From Bacillota bacterium (GTDB lineage: Bacteria; Bacillota; UBA4882; UBA8346), in NCBI GenBank assembly GCA_023400055.1, contig JAEXFN010000035.1, positions 62,001 to 126,000 on the forward strand: a DNA stretch of 64,000 nt. Reading direction: 5' to 3'. Position 1 is the first letter of the stretch, and every line of letters begins with the position of its first letter. A model generated the notes under the pieces. It made no database searches. It had not been told where the DNA came from and was given only the letters and a program-made list of their open reading frames with translations. The position numbers were made by a program, and so were the translations under genes. Shown piece by piece: positions 9,236-17,911 of this stretch.

Positions 9236-9624
9236 CTAAAATAGATCTTCGTTATCGGTCTGGTTTCAATTATACAGTAAAAGCGGATATTGGTGCAATT
9301 CCATGCGCGCTTGAGGAAGATAGAGGAATATAAGGAATATTCAGCGGGACTGAGTATGCGACTTTGATCAAAATTGCGGAATTGTTTGAGGGGTCGACCG
9401 GTAATTTGCCCGGGGTAAAGGAGCGGAATTAAGCTTTGAAAAATAGAAACCTGACCGCGCTAAAATGAAAAAAGAGTCGAAAAGCATTCCTCTCCGGCTC
9501 GGATCAACATTGAAGTTGACAATCACTGTTTTAAATCTAAGGTTTTTTAAGTGACGGCGGGCGAAAGAAGTCATTCGTCCCGATGGATTGAATTCTTCAG
9601 TGGCCGCTCAATAACCCGGGGTTT

Positions 9625-9930
9625 TCAGTTATTTGCTCCCCGCATTAACTGAAAACATTCCTTGCAATATACCGGCTTATCCCCGCTCGGTTTAAAGGGA
9701 ACCATCGTCTCCTTGCCGCAACGGGCGCAGACTGCCGGATACATCGGGCGTTCCTGCGAGCGATTATTGCGATTATTGTCGGTTCCCCGCAGTTTTCTGG
9801 CATTACGGCATTCCGGGCAGCGACTCGGGTCATTGAGGAATCCCTTTGAAGCGTAAAACTCTTGTTCACCCGCAGTAAAAACGAATTCCTTCCCGCATTC
9901 CTTGCAAACTAAAACTTTGTCTTGATACAT
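9625..9930 (-). CDS. Small double zinc-ribbon protein
   Basis: The product is 101 aa from the ATG at 9930; AGGAGG lies 10 nt before it. It contains two cysteine pairs in each half: CKECGKEF with CPECR (residues about 9-45), and CARCGKE with CKECF (about 69-95). The first half, with FVFTAGEQEFYASKGF between the Cys pairs, matches the zf-trcl type of probable zinc-binding domain common in Bacillota and Chloroflexota. The function is unknown; it probably binds nucleic acid or protein through two structural zincs. It lies 63 nt downstream of the Fur-family gene, probably in the same transcript, which would suit zinc-responsive control. Confidence 0.85.
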   Translation of the reverse strand: MYQDKVLVCKECGKEFVFTAGEQEFYASKGFLNDPSRCPECRNARKLRGTDNNRNNRSQERPMYPAVCARCGKETMVPFKPSGDKPVYCKECFQLMRGANN

Positions 9931-9992
9931 CGGTCCCCATCCTCCTGAGCGTTTATTTATTGAAAGACGACTATCATCAGTTTCAAAGCTCC

Positions 9993-10430
9993 TTAAAGAT
10001 CCTTTCTGGGTATGGAACACCTATCGCAGAGGCCACGCAGATAAAGCTCCTGCTCCTCAACGGAGTAACCCGATCCGAGGAGCTGGATCTCCGGCAGGCA
10101 ATAATCCTCCAAGCATTCCACTTTGCCACAATTTTTGCAAATAAAATGCGGATGATGATGGCCTTGCTGCGGATGATAATCGCCATAGGCAAATTTCCAA
10201 ACCCGGTTGCCATTCTCGATCCGGTGGATCAGACCGGTCTTGAGAAAATCGTTTAAGGCCCGGTAAATCGTGACCCGGTTTAATTCCACTCCGGTCAATT
10301 GGGCGGCCAGTTCCTCCTGGGTCAGGGGGAAAGCCGTTTTCATCAACACGCAAAGCAACGCGGCCCGGCCCGGAGTATGTTTTAGTCCCGCCCGGTGCAG
10401 TATCTCGGCAATGTCTTTATTCCGCTTCAT
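9993..10430 (-). CDS. Fur-family metal-responsive regulator
   Basis: The product is 145 aa. The winged helix is residues about 10-85 (LKHTPGRAALLCVL, NRVTIYRALNDF), followed by the HHHPHFICKNCGKVECL metal site and a second CDRC pair near the end. The four cysteines form the structural zinc site. The sequence does not separate Fur, Zur and PerR with confidence; the linked zinc-ribbon gene makes a Zur-type role plausible. The start follows GAGGGTCGGATAAA. A nearby TGTTGTTTATCAT stretch at about 10467-10480 could be an operator, but this is weak. Confidence 0.9.
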   Translation of the reverse strand: MKRNKDIAEILHRAGLKHTPGRAALLCVLMKTAFPLTQEELAAQLTGVELNRVTIYRALNDFLKTGLIHRIENGNRVWKFAYGDYHPQQGHHHPHFICKNCGKVECLEDYCLPEIQLLGSGYSVEEQELYLRGLCDRCSIPRKDL

Positions 10431-10618
10431 TTTATCCGACCCTCGCTTTAACCAAACATAAATAGATGTTGTTTATCATGTGGGATGTTTCGATTCGCGC
10501 TAAAACAGTAAACCTACCTTTCTTTTCGCATGCTAATGCCATAGTCTCTATCATAAACGCTCGGCGGTTTCCGACTCAGCTTGGCCTCATAAAAATAAAC
10601 CGTATATTTCGTAGGGCA

Positions 10619-10795
10619 TTAAACCAGTTTGATCGACGGGTTGTGCCCATCGCTATCCGTCCAGAAACATTCCCGGAATACTCCATTGTCGACCACGATA
10701 TAACGCGGTTCGACATCGACAATATGTCCTTCGAAGCATAGAACCCGATCCTGGTTATTCTTTTCGATGATGACTTTTTGACCTTTCTGGAACAT
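10619..10795 (-). CDS. Small hypothetical protein (58 aa)
   Basis: The ATG at 10795 is preceded by AGAGGGAAAATT, so the protein is MFQKGQKVIIEKNN onward, 58 aa. It is short and beta-rich in appearance, with a KOW/SH3-like opening (KGQKVIIE) and IVDVEPRYIVVDNG; no confident family. A leader with recurrent motif copy B lies upstream (10930-11060), and a possible promoter (TTGCCG, 17-bp spacer, TATGAT, minus strand) lies at about 11178-11206. Confidence 0.65.
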   Translation of the reverse strand: MFQKGQKVIIEKNNQDRVLCFEGHIVDVEPRYIVVDNGVFRECFWTDSDGHNPSIKLV

Positions 10796-10929
10796 AATTT
10801 TCCCTCTTTTGACTTTTGACCTGTTTTCTATCGGCAACGACATGAATCCGCAGTTGGGTATGATTTGCGCAAATAACGAACATTTACCGTTTTTTCGCAA
10901 ATCATGGGATTCAAATCATGTCGTTGCCT

Positions 10930-11060
10930 ATAAAAGGATTGTGACAACCCCGACCGAAAGCCAGGGTAAGCACAAAAGCTCAGAGAAGCAAATGATAAAG
11001 GCGATATCGATCTTTCATTGGGTATGAATCTTTCCTAGGAGACTTTATCACCTGACTCCT
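10930..11060 (-). repeat. Recurrent leader motif, copy B
   Basis: The minus strand has CTTCTCTGAGCTTTTGTG, then CCCTGG, TTCGGTCGGGGTT and CACAA. TTGTG and CACAA can pair around a CCC/GGG inner stem. The outer arms GTGATAAAGTC and CCTTTATCA match copy A imperfectly with similar spacing. It lies 135 nt upstream of the 58-aa gene. Confidence 0.5.
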
Positions 11061-11399
11061 AGTTCGGCGAAAGAAAACCCGGTTCCGCGCAGTCCCTTGC
11101 CGCTTGCTGCTGTGCACTGCTCAGCCAATTTGATTCCTCATTATTCTATGCCAATCGGTTCACAAACGCAACTATGTTGTGTTTATCATAGCATATCTTG
11201 CCATTGACGGCAAGACAAATTCTCTCGCTCACGGAATGAATAATACCAGGGCTGTTCTTCATCCTGGCGAGGGCGCCTTGCGCTTTATTCATCATTGCCC
11301 ATCCGAAGCCGAGCCCGGATTTGCCATTCGAAAGGCGATTGCTTCCCGGCTTGATGATGATCCCGGCAGCGGATCGGCCGCTCCCGGCCCGCCCGCGTC

Positions 11400-11819
11400 T
11401 TGGGAAACCATCCCCGACCTTTGGGCAAGCTCTCCCACGGCTTGGGAAAACTATCCCAAGGGTTGGGAAAGGATGCCCAAGGGTTGGGAAAGGATGCCCA
11501 AGGGTTGGGAAAGCATTCCCGGGCCGTGGGCAAGCTTCCCCAAACCTTGGGAAACCATTCCCAAAGGTTGAGCGAACTGTCCCAAACCTTGGGAATGCTT
11601 TCCCAAGGACCGTCCCTGATGTTCCGGAAGCCATCCCGCTTTTCCCGCGGTTTGGGGAAGCAGAATCCAAGCCTGAGAAAGCAGATCCAAGCCGTGGGGC
11701 AGCCGAAGCGGACTCCGGGAATGCTTCCGCAAGTTCCGCGAAACTTGCCCGCAGCTTTCGGGAAAGCGGGCCGGGCATCGGGATGCTTCCCGGATCGTGC
11801 CGGAACATCCCCGGTTGCG
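11400..11819. repeat. Array of twenty 21-bp units, TTGGGAA-N4-TTCCCAA core
   Basis: Starting at 11400 every unit is exactly 21 bp, and the register holds to 11819. The first ten units (11400-11609) are well conserved: TTGGGAAA, three or four variable bases, then TCCCAA and a 3-bp spacer; each is a dyad able to form a hairpin. Units at 11463 and 11484 are identical. Units from 11610 onward are eroded but in phase. Because 21 is a multiple of three, all frames are nearly open and give seven-residue repeats on both strands; I treat those ORFs as by-products. Flanks match the arrays at 42.1 and 48.4 kb. Confidence 0.9.
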
Positions 11820-11845
11820 GCCCCATCCTGGGACGGGTGACCCGT

Positions 11846-11884
11846 AAAAAAGAACCATGCGGCGGTGATTCCCGGGCATGGTTC
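11846..11884 (-). terminator. Terminator on the minus strand, right of the 21-bp array
   Basis: The stem GAACCATGC / GCATGGTTC (11852-11860 with 11876-11884) is followed on the minus strand by TTTTTT. It could end transcripts coming from the DUF190-CBS gene before they enter the array. Confidence 0.6.
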
Positions 11885-11944
11885 CTCTATATGTTGCAAT
11901 AAGTTTTGGTACCTTCAAATCATTGCAACCTATTTCCTTGATTC

Positions 11945-12031
11945 ATAAGTTGAAATAAATACCGCGCTTCGTCCTTTTCCAGCCATGCCTTACGGATGGA
12001 AAAGCTTATTCAAAAATTTATTTCAACTTAT
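11945..12031. repeat. Long palindromic element, copy 1
   Basis: Perfect 16-bp inverted arms ATAAGTTGAAATAAAT / ATTTATTTCAACTTAT (11945-11960, 12016-12031) enclose a second dyad CTTTTCCA / TGGAAAAG. A sister copy with the same left arm lies at 63678-63757. No coding capacity; it looks like a mobile palindromic repeat. Confidence 0.75.
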
Positions 12032-12079
12032 ATAGCTTCGATTGTTGATGGATCTCCGCCCGCCGGCGGCGGGGCGGCA

Positions 12080-13348
12080 TTATTCGGCGATGGTCCGCAG
12101 CAGCGCATCCCGGCTGATCATGCCCTTGAAATGACCGGCTTCGTCGACCACCGGCAACCGTTTCAGACCGTTCTCCGTCATCAGGCGGACCGCATCCTCC
12201 ACCGTGTCCCGCTCGGCGATGGTCACCAGATCGCGCACCATCACTTCGGCGGCGGTCTTGGCCCCCATCTTCTCGACATAGCCCTTGAAATGAAAACCCC
12301 GGAAACTCTTCTGGTCAATGAAATAATCGGCCGCCGCCTCGCTGGAGTTGCCCAGGACCGGCAGCAGATCATAATCGGAGATCAGTCCCACCAGCCGGTT
12401 GTCGCGATCGACCACCGCCACCCGCTGAATGTGCCGGCTGTAGATCAGCTCCGCCACTTCGTAGACGGGCGTCTCCGGCCGGACCGTCTCATACTCCCGG
12501 TTGTGGATCTCCTTGATCTTCTGGCCGGAGCCCCCTCCGGGCAAAGCCGCCGCCGGAGCGGTGTGCCTGGTTTGCTGATTGATGGCCCGCAAAACGTCGA
12601 TCCGCGCGATTATCCCCACCAGAACATTGCCGGCATCGACCACCGGCAGCCGTTTCAGGCGGTATTTCAGCATCAGCTTGATGGCGTCCAGAATATGGCG
12701 GTCCGGGCCAATGGTCACCACCGGTTTGGTCATCACCTCGGCCGCGCTGAACAAGGGCAACCGGTTTAAGTAAGCCTCAATCTTCTTCGGTTCCAGCCGG
12801 GCCAAAAGCCCCAGCCGCAACGGTAAATGGGGCTGATCGGAGAGGTTTTCCTGGGTGATGATCCCCAGCACATGCCGTTCGGCATCCACCACCGGCAAAT
12901 CCTTGAGCGAGGTGGCCAGCATTTTGTGGATCACCTCATCCACCGGCGTGTTCGGATCGACCGTCTCCACCTGCGTGGTCATCACCTCGGCGATCTTCAG
13001 ATGCTGCGGGATCAGCCGTTCCGCCGAATGGTAGGAATGCAGCCGCACCTTCTCCACCACCACCATGCCGTCGCCGATGATCTCCGTCACCTGGTCGATG
13101 AGGGATCTCAACACCGCGGCCGGGACGATGATCTCGATCTTCAGCGGCATGTTGTAGGTAAAGTGTTTCACCGGCTGCTCGGCAACCTCGCCGGTTTCGA
13201 AATACCCGGCCATCCCCTTAAAGACAAAACATCTGCCCGCAATCCGCCGCTCTTTCAATAAATCCACCACGGCCTGCCAGACAGGTTTACCTTGCCAAAC
13301 AACGTCCTCGCTGGTGTAAACCTTAATTAACCGGTATTTGGCTAACAT
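12080..13348 (-). CDS. DUF190 domain protein with four CBS domains
   Basis: The product is 422 aa from the ATG at 13348, which has GAGGTGG five bases upstream. Residues about 1-110 form a DUF190 domain (RLIKVYTSEDVVW, FKGMAGYF, KIEIIVPAAVLRSLID). Four CBS modules follow in two pairs, each with the LPVVDxxxxxxGIIxxxD pattern (AEVMTTQVETV, AEVMTKPVVTI, IHNREYETVRP, AEVMVRDLVTI). CBS pairs bind adenosine nucleotides. DUF190 proteins are PII-like and often sit by CrcB fluoride channels, but none is here. It is probably a cytoplasmic nucleotide or energy sensor; target unknown. Confidence 0.88.
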   Translation of the reverse strand: MLAKYRLIKVYTSEDVVWQGKPVWQAVVDLLKERRIAGRCFVFKGMAGYFETGEVAEQPVKHFTYNMPLKIEIIVPAAVLRSLIDQVTEIIGDGMVVVEKVRLHSYHSAERLIPQHLKIAEVMTTQVETVDPNTPVDEVIHKMLATSLKDLPVVDAERHVLGIITQENLSDQPHLPLRLGLLARLEPKKIEAYLNRLPLFSAAEVMTKPVVTIGPDRHILDAIKLMLKYRLKRLPVVDAGNVLVGIIARIDVLRAINQQTRHTAPAAALPGGGSGQKIKEIHNREYETVRPETPVYEVAELIYSRHIQRVAVVDRDNRLVGLISDYDLLPVLGNSSEAAADYFIDQKSFRGFHFKGYVEKMGAKTAAEVMVRDLVTIAERDTVEDAVRLMTENGLKRLPVVDEAGHFKGMISRDALLRTIAE

Positions 13349-13416
13349 GGAATCCACCTCGCAATCGCTATGTCCTATATTTATTATACTGCAAATGGGC
13401 TTATGTGTAAAAAAGC

Positions 13417-14655
13417 CTAAGCCCTGACTTCGGTCAATAATCGCTTCTCACCGCTGATGGCTTGCAACGGCCGAATGTTTTGGGTCACTTCCAGCACCCC
13501 AAGGAACTCACCGCGCTCATCCCGCACCGCCAGATAGCGAATATAGACATACTGATCGCCCATCTTCAGCCAGAACGCTTCGGAGTCCTTTTTGCCGCTG
13601 CTTAAGTCGGCCACCAACCCTTCGACCACCTGGACGCTGGCGGGCGGATGGCAGTTTTGCACCCGGCGGCCGATCACCGCCTTGGTCCGGGCGAAGATCC
13701 GTTCCGCGGCCTGGTTGAAATACTTCACCACCCCGTCCCGGTCGACGAAGGTGATGTCCACCGGCAAGTGGTTGAGGATCGCCTTGATCTCCGCCGGGGT
13801 GAGCACGCCGCTTCCCAGATTCAGATAACCGCCCTGAACCGGCTGCTCGCCGGCGCCGGCTTCCTTGGCCGCGACATCGATCTGCACCGGCTGCCAGAGC
13901 CCCTGCGGCTCAGTCAGGCAATAACCGATGGCGTCGCTGTCGGCGGCGATCGCCAGCCATTCATCCTCGGTCAGGGTCTCTGACGCCATCGGCAACAGGA
14001 TCTGCTCTTCCTTGAAGATCATCTCGTTGATTTTGGCGAGGACTTCCTCTGCCTGGCGCACGACGCCTTCCCGCTCGCCCGGCTCCGTGACGAGGGAGGC
14101 CTTGACCGCCTTGAGCATCTTGCGGATCTCATCGTCCACACCCCACATCACCTTGGGCGGCGCGGTCACCCCATACTTCTCGAGGTACGGAAAGATCAGA
14201 TTCTCCTTGCGACTATAGTGCTTGTCGACATCCAGCAGCAGGTTGAAATCCTCCAGCAGCTGCAACCTTACGTCCTGGCCGCCGCTCGCCCGGAACTCCG
14301 CCAGATGCGGCCGGATGCTCCCGTCGATCAGCCGCTCGATGGCCCGGTTCTCCAAGGCCATGGTATGCAACGGGTGGCCGGGAGTCTGGGCCGCCGCTTG
14401 CGGCGCGTGAATCGCGGCGATCGAGCCCTTAAAGACCGCGGCATGGACGTCGCATAAGCGTTGAATCTCCTCGGCCGGCATGCCTTCGGCCATCAGCGCC
14501 TGTTCCATCCCGGAGATCTCCGTCGCCGACACGCCCTCGATCAGCTCGGCGAATTTGGCCTTCACCTCAGCGGCGCTTTTGCCCTGATGCAGTTCTTTGA
14601 TGATCTCTTTCAAGGCCTGCTGCCGGTATTCCCGGTTGTTAATCACTTCGCTCAT
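13417..14655 (-). CDS. DUF438 / hemerythrin-like / PAS domain protein
   Basis: The product is 412 aa; the ATG at 14655 follows GGGAGAACGACC. Order: DUF438 (about residues 5-80), hemerythrin-like HHE region (HTMALENRAIERL, HYSRKENLIFPYLEKYG, FKEEQILLPMA) with the His/Glu metal ligands, then a C-terminal PAS domain (LNHLPVDITFVDRDGVVKYFN) that keeps NCHPP. Such proteins occur in anaerobes and are thought to sense oxygen, NO or redox state through a di-iron site. Its start overlaps the stop of the membrane-protein gene upstream (ATGA), so the two are coupled. Confidence 0.9.
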   Translation of the reverse strand: MSEVINNREYRQQALKEIIKELHQGKSAAEVKAKFAELIEGVSATEISGMEQALMAEGMPAEEIQRLCDVHAAVFKGSIAAIHAPQAAAQTPGHPLHTMALENRAIERLIDGSIRPHLAEFRASGGQDVRLQLLEDFNLLLDVDKHYSRKENLIFPYLEKYGVTAPPKVMWGVDDEIRKMLKAVKASLVTEPGEREGVVRQAEEVLAKINEMIFKEEQILLPMASETLTEDEWLAIAADSDAIGYCLTEPQGLWQPVQIDVAAKEAGAGEQPVQGGYLNLGSGVLTPAEIKAILNHLPVDITFVDRDGVVKYFNQAAERIFARTKAVIGRRVQNCHPPASVQVVEGLVADLSSGKKDSEAFWLKMGDQYVYIRYLAVRDERGEFLGVLEVTQNIRPLQAISGEKRLLTEVRA

Positions 14656-15113
14656 GGTCGTTCTCCCTTCCAAAATGCGCTGCCCTTCAGCCAGCCGCGC
14701 TCGCGTTTCGCCAGCCAATAAATGGCGACAACCGCCCAAAGTGAGTGGTTAATGAAGGAATGATAGACCTCCAGCGGATTCTGGAGCAGATGCCCGCTGG
14801 CCATCAGGCAGAACCCCAGCCACGTCCCCATGCTGTAAGCGATCCCTTTGAGCCAAAAGCAGCCGGGTCCGATCAGTCTGATAAAATAAACCAGGCCCAC
14901 CCCCAAGAATCCGGCGATGGTCAGATCCAACGCACCGCCGATGAGCCAATGATGAATGCCGACCGGCCAATCCGGTGAAAAAAAGGCTTTGATCGCCATC
15001 AGCCAGCAGTGATATTCGGAGAAACGCCAATGGTACAGCAGGAAATCGATCGCGATTTTCGGCAGATCCGCTGCCAGGCCAATCATGGTCCCAACGACAA
15101 ATGGGTCATCCAC
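14652..15113 (-). CDS. Small integral membrane protein of unknown function
   Basis: I place the start at the GTG at 15113, which has GGAAGGA nine bases upstream, giving 153 aa; an ATG at 15149 has no ribosome site. About four hydrophobic stretches are visible (FVVGTMIGLAADL, LIGGALDLTIAGFLGVGLVYF, IAYSMGTWLGFCLMA, SLWAVVAIYWLA) and several His residues in loops. I do not recognise a named family. The 4-bp overlap with the DUF438/hemerythrin gene makes a joint role likely, for instance as membrane partner of that sensor. Upstream lie a terminator hairpin (15244-15271) and leader motif copy C. Confidence 0.65.
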   Translation of the reverse strand: MDDPFVVGTMIGLAADLPKIAIDFLLYHWRFSEYHCWLMAIKAFFSPDWPVGIHHWLIGGALDLTIAGFLGVGLVYFIRLIGPGCFWLKGIAYSMGTWLGFCLMASGHLLQNPLEVYHSFINHSLWAVVAIYWLAKRERGWLKGSAFWKGERP

Positions 15114-15243
15114 GGTGGTATGTCCTTCCCAAGGGGTTGCCCTTGCCATTTTTCAGCGCGAAGGGCTCATTGCCTGATTTTTAACCACCCGAGTAATATT
15201 TTCCCGCGTCGCTTCACAATTATTCTCTCCGCAACGGTACAAA

Positions 15244-15271
15244 AAAAGACCGGAGTCAAGTCCGGTCTTTT
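15244..15271. terminator. Bidirectional terminator
   Basis: AAAAGACCGGA / TCCGGTCTTTT form an 11-bp stem with a 6-nt loop and A/T tails on both sides. It lies after the DUF1294 gene and before the membrane-protein gene on the minus strand, so it may also act as an attenuator for the latter. Confidence 0.8.
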
Positions 15272-15286
15272 CAGAGCATTGCGATA

Positions 15287-15326
15287 AACCCCGTCCGACC
15301 AATCAAGGCGGTCACAAAAGTTCAAA
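15287..15326 (-). repeat. Recurrent leader motif, copy C
   Basis: The minus strand has CCTCTTTGAACTTTTGTGA, CGCCTTGA, GGTCGGACGGGGTT and TCGCAA. TTGTGA pairs with TCGCAA through one G-T wobble, a compensatory difference from copy B. It is followed by the terminator at 15244-15271. Confidence 0.45.
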
Positions 15327-15337
15327 GAGGCAATCGT

Positions 15338-15622
15338 CTAGCCCCGCCCATAGTGCAGCAACCAAAAGCAGAGCACGAGCTGCGCCAGCAGAATGGCCGG
15401 CAGTCCCAGCATAAAACGAGCGTGCCGCGTTTTGTGCCGGAATAACAGACAGCCGCCGTAAACACCGATGCCGCCGCCCAAAACCGCCAGGATAAAAAAG
15501 GTTCGCTCCCGGATGCGCCAACGGCCGTGGCGAGCTTTGCTCTTATCCAGCCCCGTCAGGAATAGCCCCGCCCCATTGAGCAACCCGAAAACCGCCCAGC
15601 CGAACCAACCGGGTAAAGACAT
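15338..15622 (-). CDS. DUF1294 family membrane protein
   Basis: The product is 94 aa from the ATG at 15622, which follows GGGAG with 9-nt spacing. It has three hydrophobic segments and the family signature DKSKARHGRWRIRERTF, then GGGIGVYGGCLLFRHKTRH and a final membrane helix. DUF1294 proteins are short inner-membrane proteins of unknown function, sometimes fused to cold-shock domains. It is a monocistronic unit ended by the hairpin at 15244-15271. Confidence 0.85.
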   Translation of the reverse strand: MSLPGWFGWAVFGLLNGAGLFLTGLDKSKARHGRWRIRERTFFILAVLGGGIGVYGGCLLFRHKTRHARFMLGLPAILLAQLVLCFWLLHYGRG

Positions 15623-15890
15623 CGCCACCAACTCCCTGTTTCCCTGTTTATAAAAGATAAAATCTAGGACCAGTCATCTCCAACCCCTGGCGGTCAATGT
15701 CCGTCATCACCGCCATTGCTTGAACCTTCCCGGTTCCGAAATTTCGATTACCATTGAACATTATATCACGCAAAAAATACCGTTTTTCGAAAAAGTCCCT
15801 GAAACATCCAGAAATCAGAGAATTCTCCCAGTTTGGGTTGCCGGGACGCGTTCCCTTCGCACGACTCTTAAAGAAATAAGGCCAATGCTT

Positions 15891-17648
15891 TTAGTTAGAA
15901 GCCGCCTTGGCGGCCGGGTCCTCCAGCGAGAAGCGAGTGATTGCCTTTTGAAGATTGGCGGCGATGCCGGTCAGGTTTTCCGCCAATGCCGAGATCTCTT
16001 CGACCGCGGCGGTCTGGTTTTCGGCAGCGGCTGAAACCTGGTCGGCGCTGACCATGCTCTCTTGCGAGAGCGCGGCGATGGTCTTGATCGCGGTGATGAC
16101 CGCCTCATTGCTCTGGGACATTTGCCGAGCCGACTGGGCCACCGTTTCGATCTGCGCCAGATTTTGGCGCAGCGATTGAAAGATCGCCTCAAAGGTGCTA
16201 GTGGCCTCATGAACCAGGTCCCGCCCGGATTCGACCCGGCCCATTCCTTGTTTCATCACGGCGGCCGTCTGCGAGTTCCGCTGGTTCAGCTGGCGGACCA
16301 GATCATCAATGTGGCGGGCGGCGCTCTTGGACTGTTCGGCCAATTTTCTGGTTTCCATGGCGACCACCTCGAAGCCTTTACCGTGTTCCCCGGCGCGGGC
16401 CGCTTCGATCGCCGCGTTCAGCGCCAACAATGAGGTCTGTTCGGCGATGTTGCCGATCAAAGCGGTGATATCGCTGATCTCGTCCGAAGTCCGGTTGGAT
16501 TCGTGAATGGCCGAGGCCACTTCGTTGGTGGTAGTGAAGATCGCGTTCATCTCCTGAGTAATCTGGGTCGTGAGGTTCTGTCCGACCCGCGCCGAACCGG
16601 CCACTTGCTGGGAGGCGGTCTCAATGCTGGCGGTGTCGGCGGAGACCTTCCGGACCAGTTCCGAAAAGAGGTTGACCGTATTCACTGTCCGGTTGATATG
16701 ATCCGCTTCTTCGGTGGCCGCTTGATCCAACTCGGCCATCGATTGGGCGACCTGGGCCACCGAAGTCCCGGTTTCCGTAGAAGCCCGCGAAAGTTCCTGG
16801 CTGGCGCGATAGATGTTCTCCGCCTGGCTATTAATGTCGCTTACCAGTTCGCGCAACCCCAGGATGGCCTGATTCAAACTCTCGGCGACACTGGCCACTT
16901 CGGGCGAACCGCCGCCGCGGATACTTTTCGAGAGATCGCCGACGGCCAACGCCCTGGCGGCGAAGACCATCTCTTTCAATGGGCGGGCAAGCGCCCTGGC
17001 GATCGCCAGCCCGATCAAGCCCGAAACCAAGGCTCCGACCACCAGCAGGATGATGGTGGCCGTCTTGGAAGCCGCCGAATAGGCGGCGCTTTGCGAGGTG
17101 GTGTCGCTGCTGGTCAACAAGACCTTATTATAAAGTTCATCTGTCATAAACTTAATGCTGTTAATTTGGCCGAGCAGTTTTTGATAATTCGTCTCAGCGA
17201 TCCCGGTTTTCAACAGCTCCTTGATCACCTGGATGTTTTGGAGAATGGCGGCGGCTCGATCCGGATCGACCTCCCGGAGTGCCCTCACTGCGGGCTCCAT
17301 TTCACTGGAAATGTTGAGGAAACCGTTGAGTCCGGCCGGATTGGAAAGGTCCTGGTTTTTGGTCCGGCCGCTGAGCACTTCCAGATAGCTATTCTTAATC
17401 TGTTCCAGGTAAACGCGGATCGTGCTGATGTTGTCGAACCGTTTTACGCTCAATTGAAACAGCCTTTGATTGGATTTGAGCATTGTGTCATTGATCTTCA
17501 CGCTTAAAAAGCCTTGGATTCCCAAGAATATCAGCAGTACGGAGATGAGGATCAGGATTTGATGAAAAACCTTTAGTTTTGGGAAGTTGAACAGCTTCAA
17601 CGCGTTCGCGCCCCAGCGCGCCATCCCTTCTAAAACACGTTTAAACAT
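15891..17648 (-). CDS. Methyl-accepting chemotaxis protein
   Basis: The product is 585 aa; the ATG at 17648 follows AAAGGAGGTTTCG. TM1 is about residues 26-48 (ILISVLLIFLGIQGF). The extracellular ligand region of roughly 140 aa resembles a four-helix bundle. TM2 is IILLVVGALVSGLIGL near residue 195. HAMP and a long coiled-coil signalling domain follow, with the hairpin tip EQTSLLALNAAIEAARAGE and FEVVAMETRKLAEQS. It signals to CheA/CheW; no che genes lie nearby, so this is an orphan receptor. The tip reads AMET where most have ADEV. Confidence 0.95.
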   Translation of the reverse strand: MFKRVLEGMARWGANALKLFNFPKLKVFHQILILISVLLIFLGIQGFLSVKINDTMLKSNQRLFQLSVKRFDNISTIRVYLEQIKNSYLEVLSGRTKNQDLSNPAGLNGFLNISSEMEPAVRALREVDPDRAAAILQNIQVIKELLKTGIAETNYQKLLGQINSIKFMTDELYNKVLLTSSDTTSQSAAYSAASKTATIILLVVGALVSGLIGLAIARALARPLKEMVFAARALAVGDLSKSIRGGGSPEVASVAESLNQAILGLRELVSDINSQAENIYRASQELSRASTETGTSVAQVAQSMAELDQAATEEADHINRTVNTVNLFSELVRKVSADTASIETASQQVAGSARVGQNLTTQITQEMNAIFTTTNEVASAIHESNRTSDEISDITALIGNIAEQTSLLALNAAIEAARAGEHGKGFEVVAMETRKLAEQSKSAARHIDDLVRQLNQRNSQTAAVMKQGMGRVESGRDLVHEATSTFEAIFQSLRQNLAQIETVAQSARQMSQSNEAVITAIKTIAALSQESMVSADQVSAAAENQTAAVEEISALAENLTGIAANLQKAITRFSLEDPAAKAASN

Positions 17649-17854
17649 CGAAACCTCCTTTGTTTCCGTTCTGAAAACCATTTCCTTCTCTTTTAACTTT
17701 AATACGAGATTATCCAGGGATTTCCTCTACAGTATAACACGATTTGTTTATTAATTTGTTTCATGATCTTAATATGGTTTTTATAATCAAACGGAACCCA
17801 CCCCACTGGCGGGTTTCGACTGGCAATCGGTTTTAAAACCGCCCAAAAAAATAA

Positions 17855-17883
17855 GGGATAAAGTCAACCAGTGACTTTATCCC
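17855..17883 (-). terminator. Terminator after the nitroreductase gene
   Basis: A perfect 12-bp stem GGGATAAAGTCA / TGACTTTATCCC with a 5-nt loop precedes TTATTTTTTT on the minus strand. The arm sequence equals the arms of leader motif copy A. Confidence 0.85.
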
Positions 17884-17911
17884 AAAATAACCGCCGCTAA
17901 CTATTCGTTCA

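Noticed and set aside
9500..9560. Promoter with TTGACA at about 9517
   Set aside because: No acceptable -10 at 16-18 bp spacing and no plus-strand gene downstream.
11400..11819. CRISPR array
   Set aside because: Units are contiguous 21-mers without unique spacers, and no cas genes are present.
11146..11826. Long open frames on both strands across the 21-bp array (up to 226 codons), with heptapeptide repeats
   Set aside because: A 21-bp period keeps every frame open and palindromic units give similar peptides on both strands. None of the candidate starts has a convincing ribosome site.
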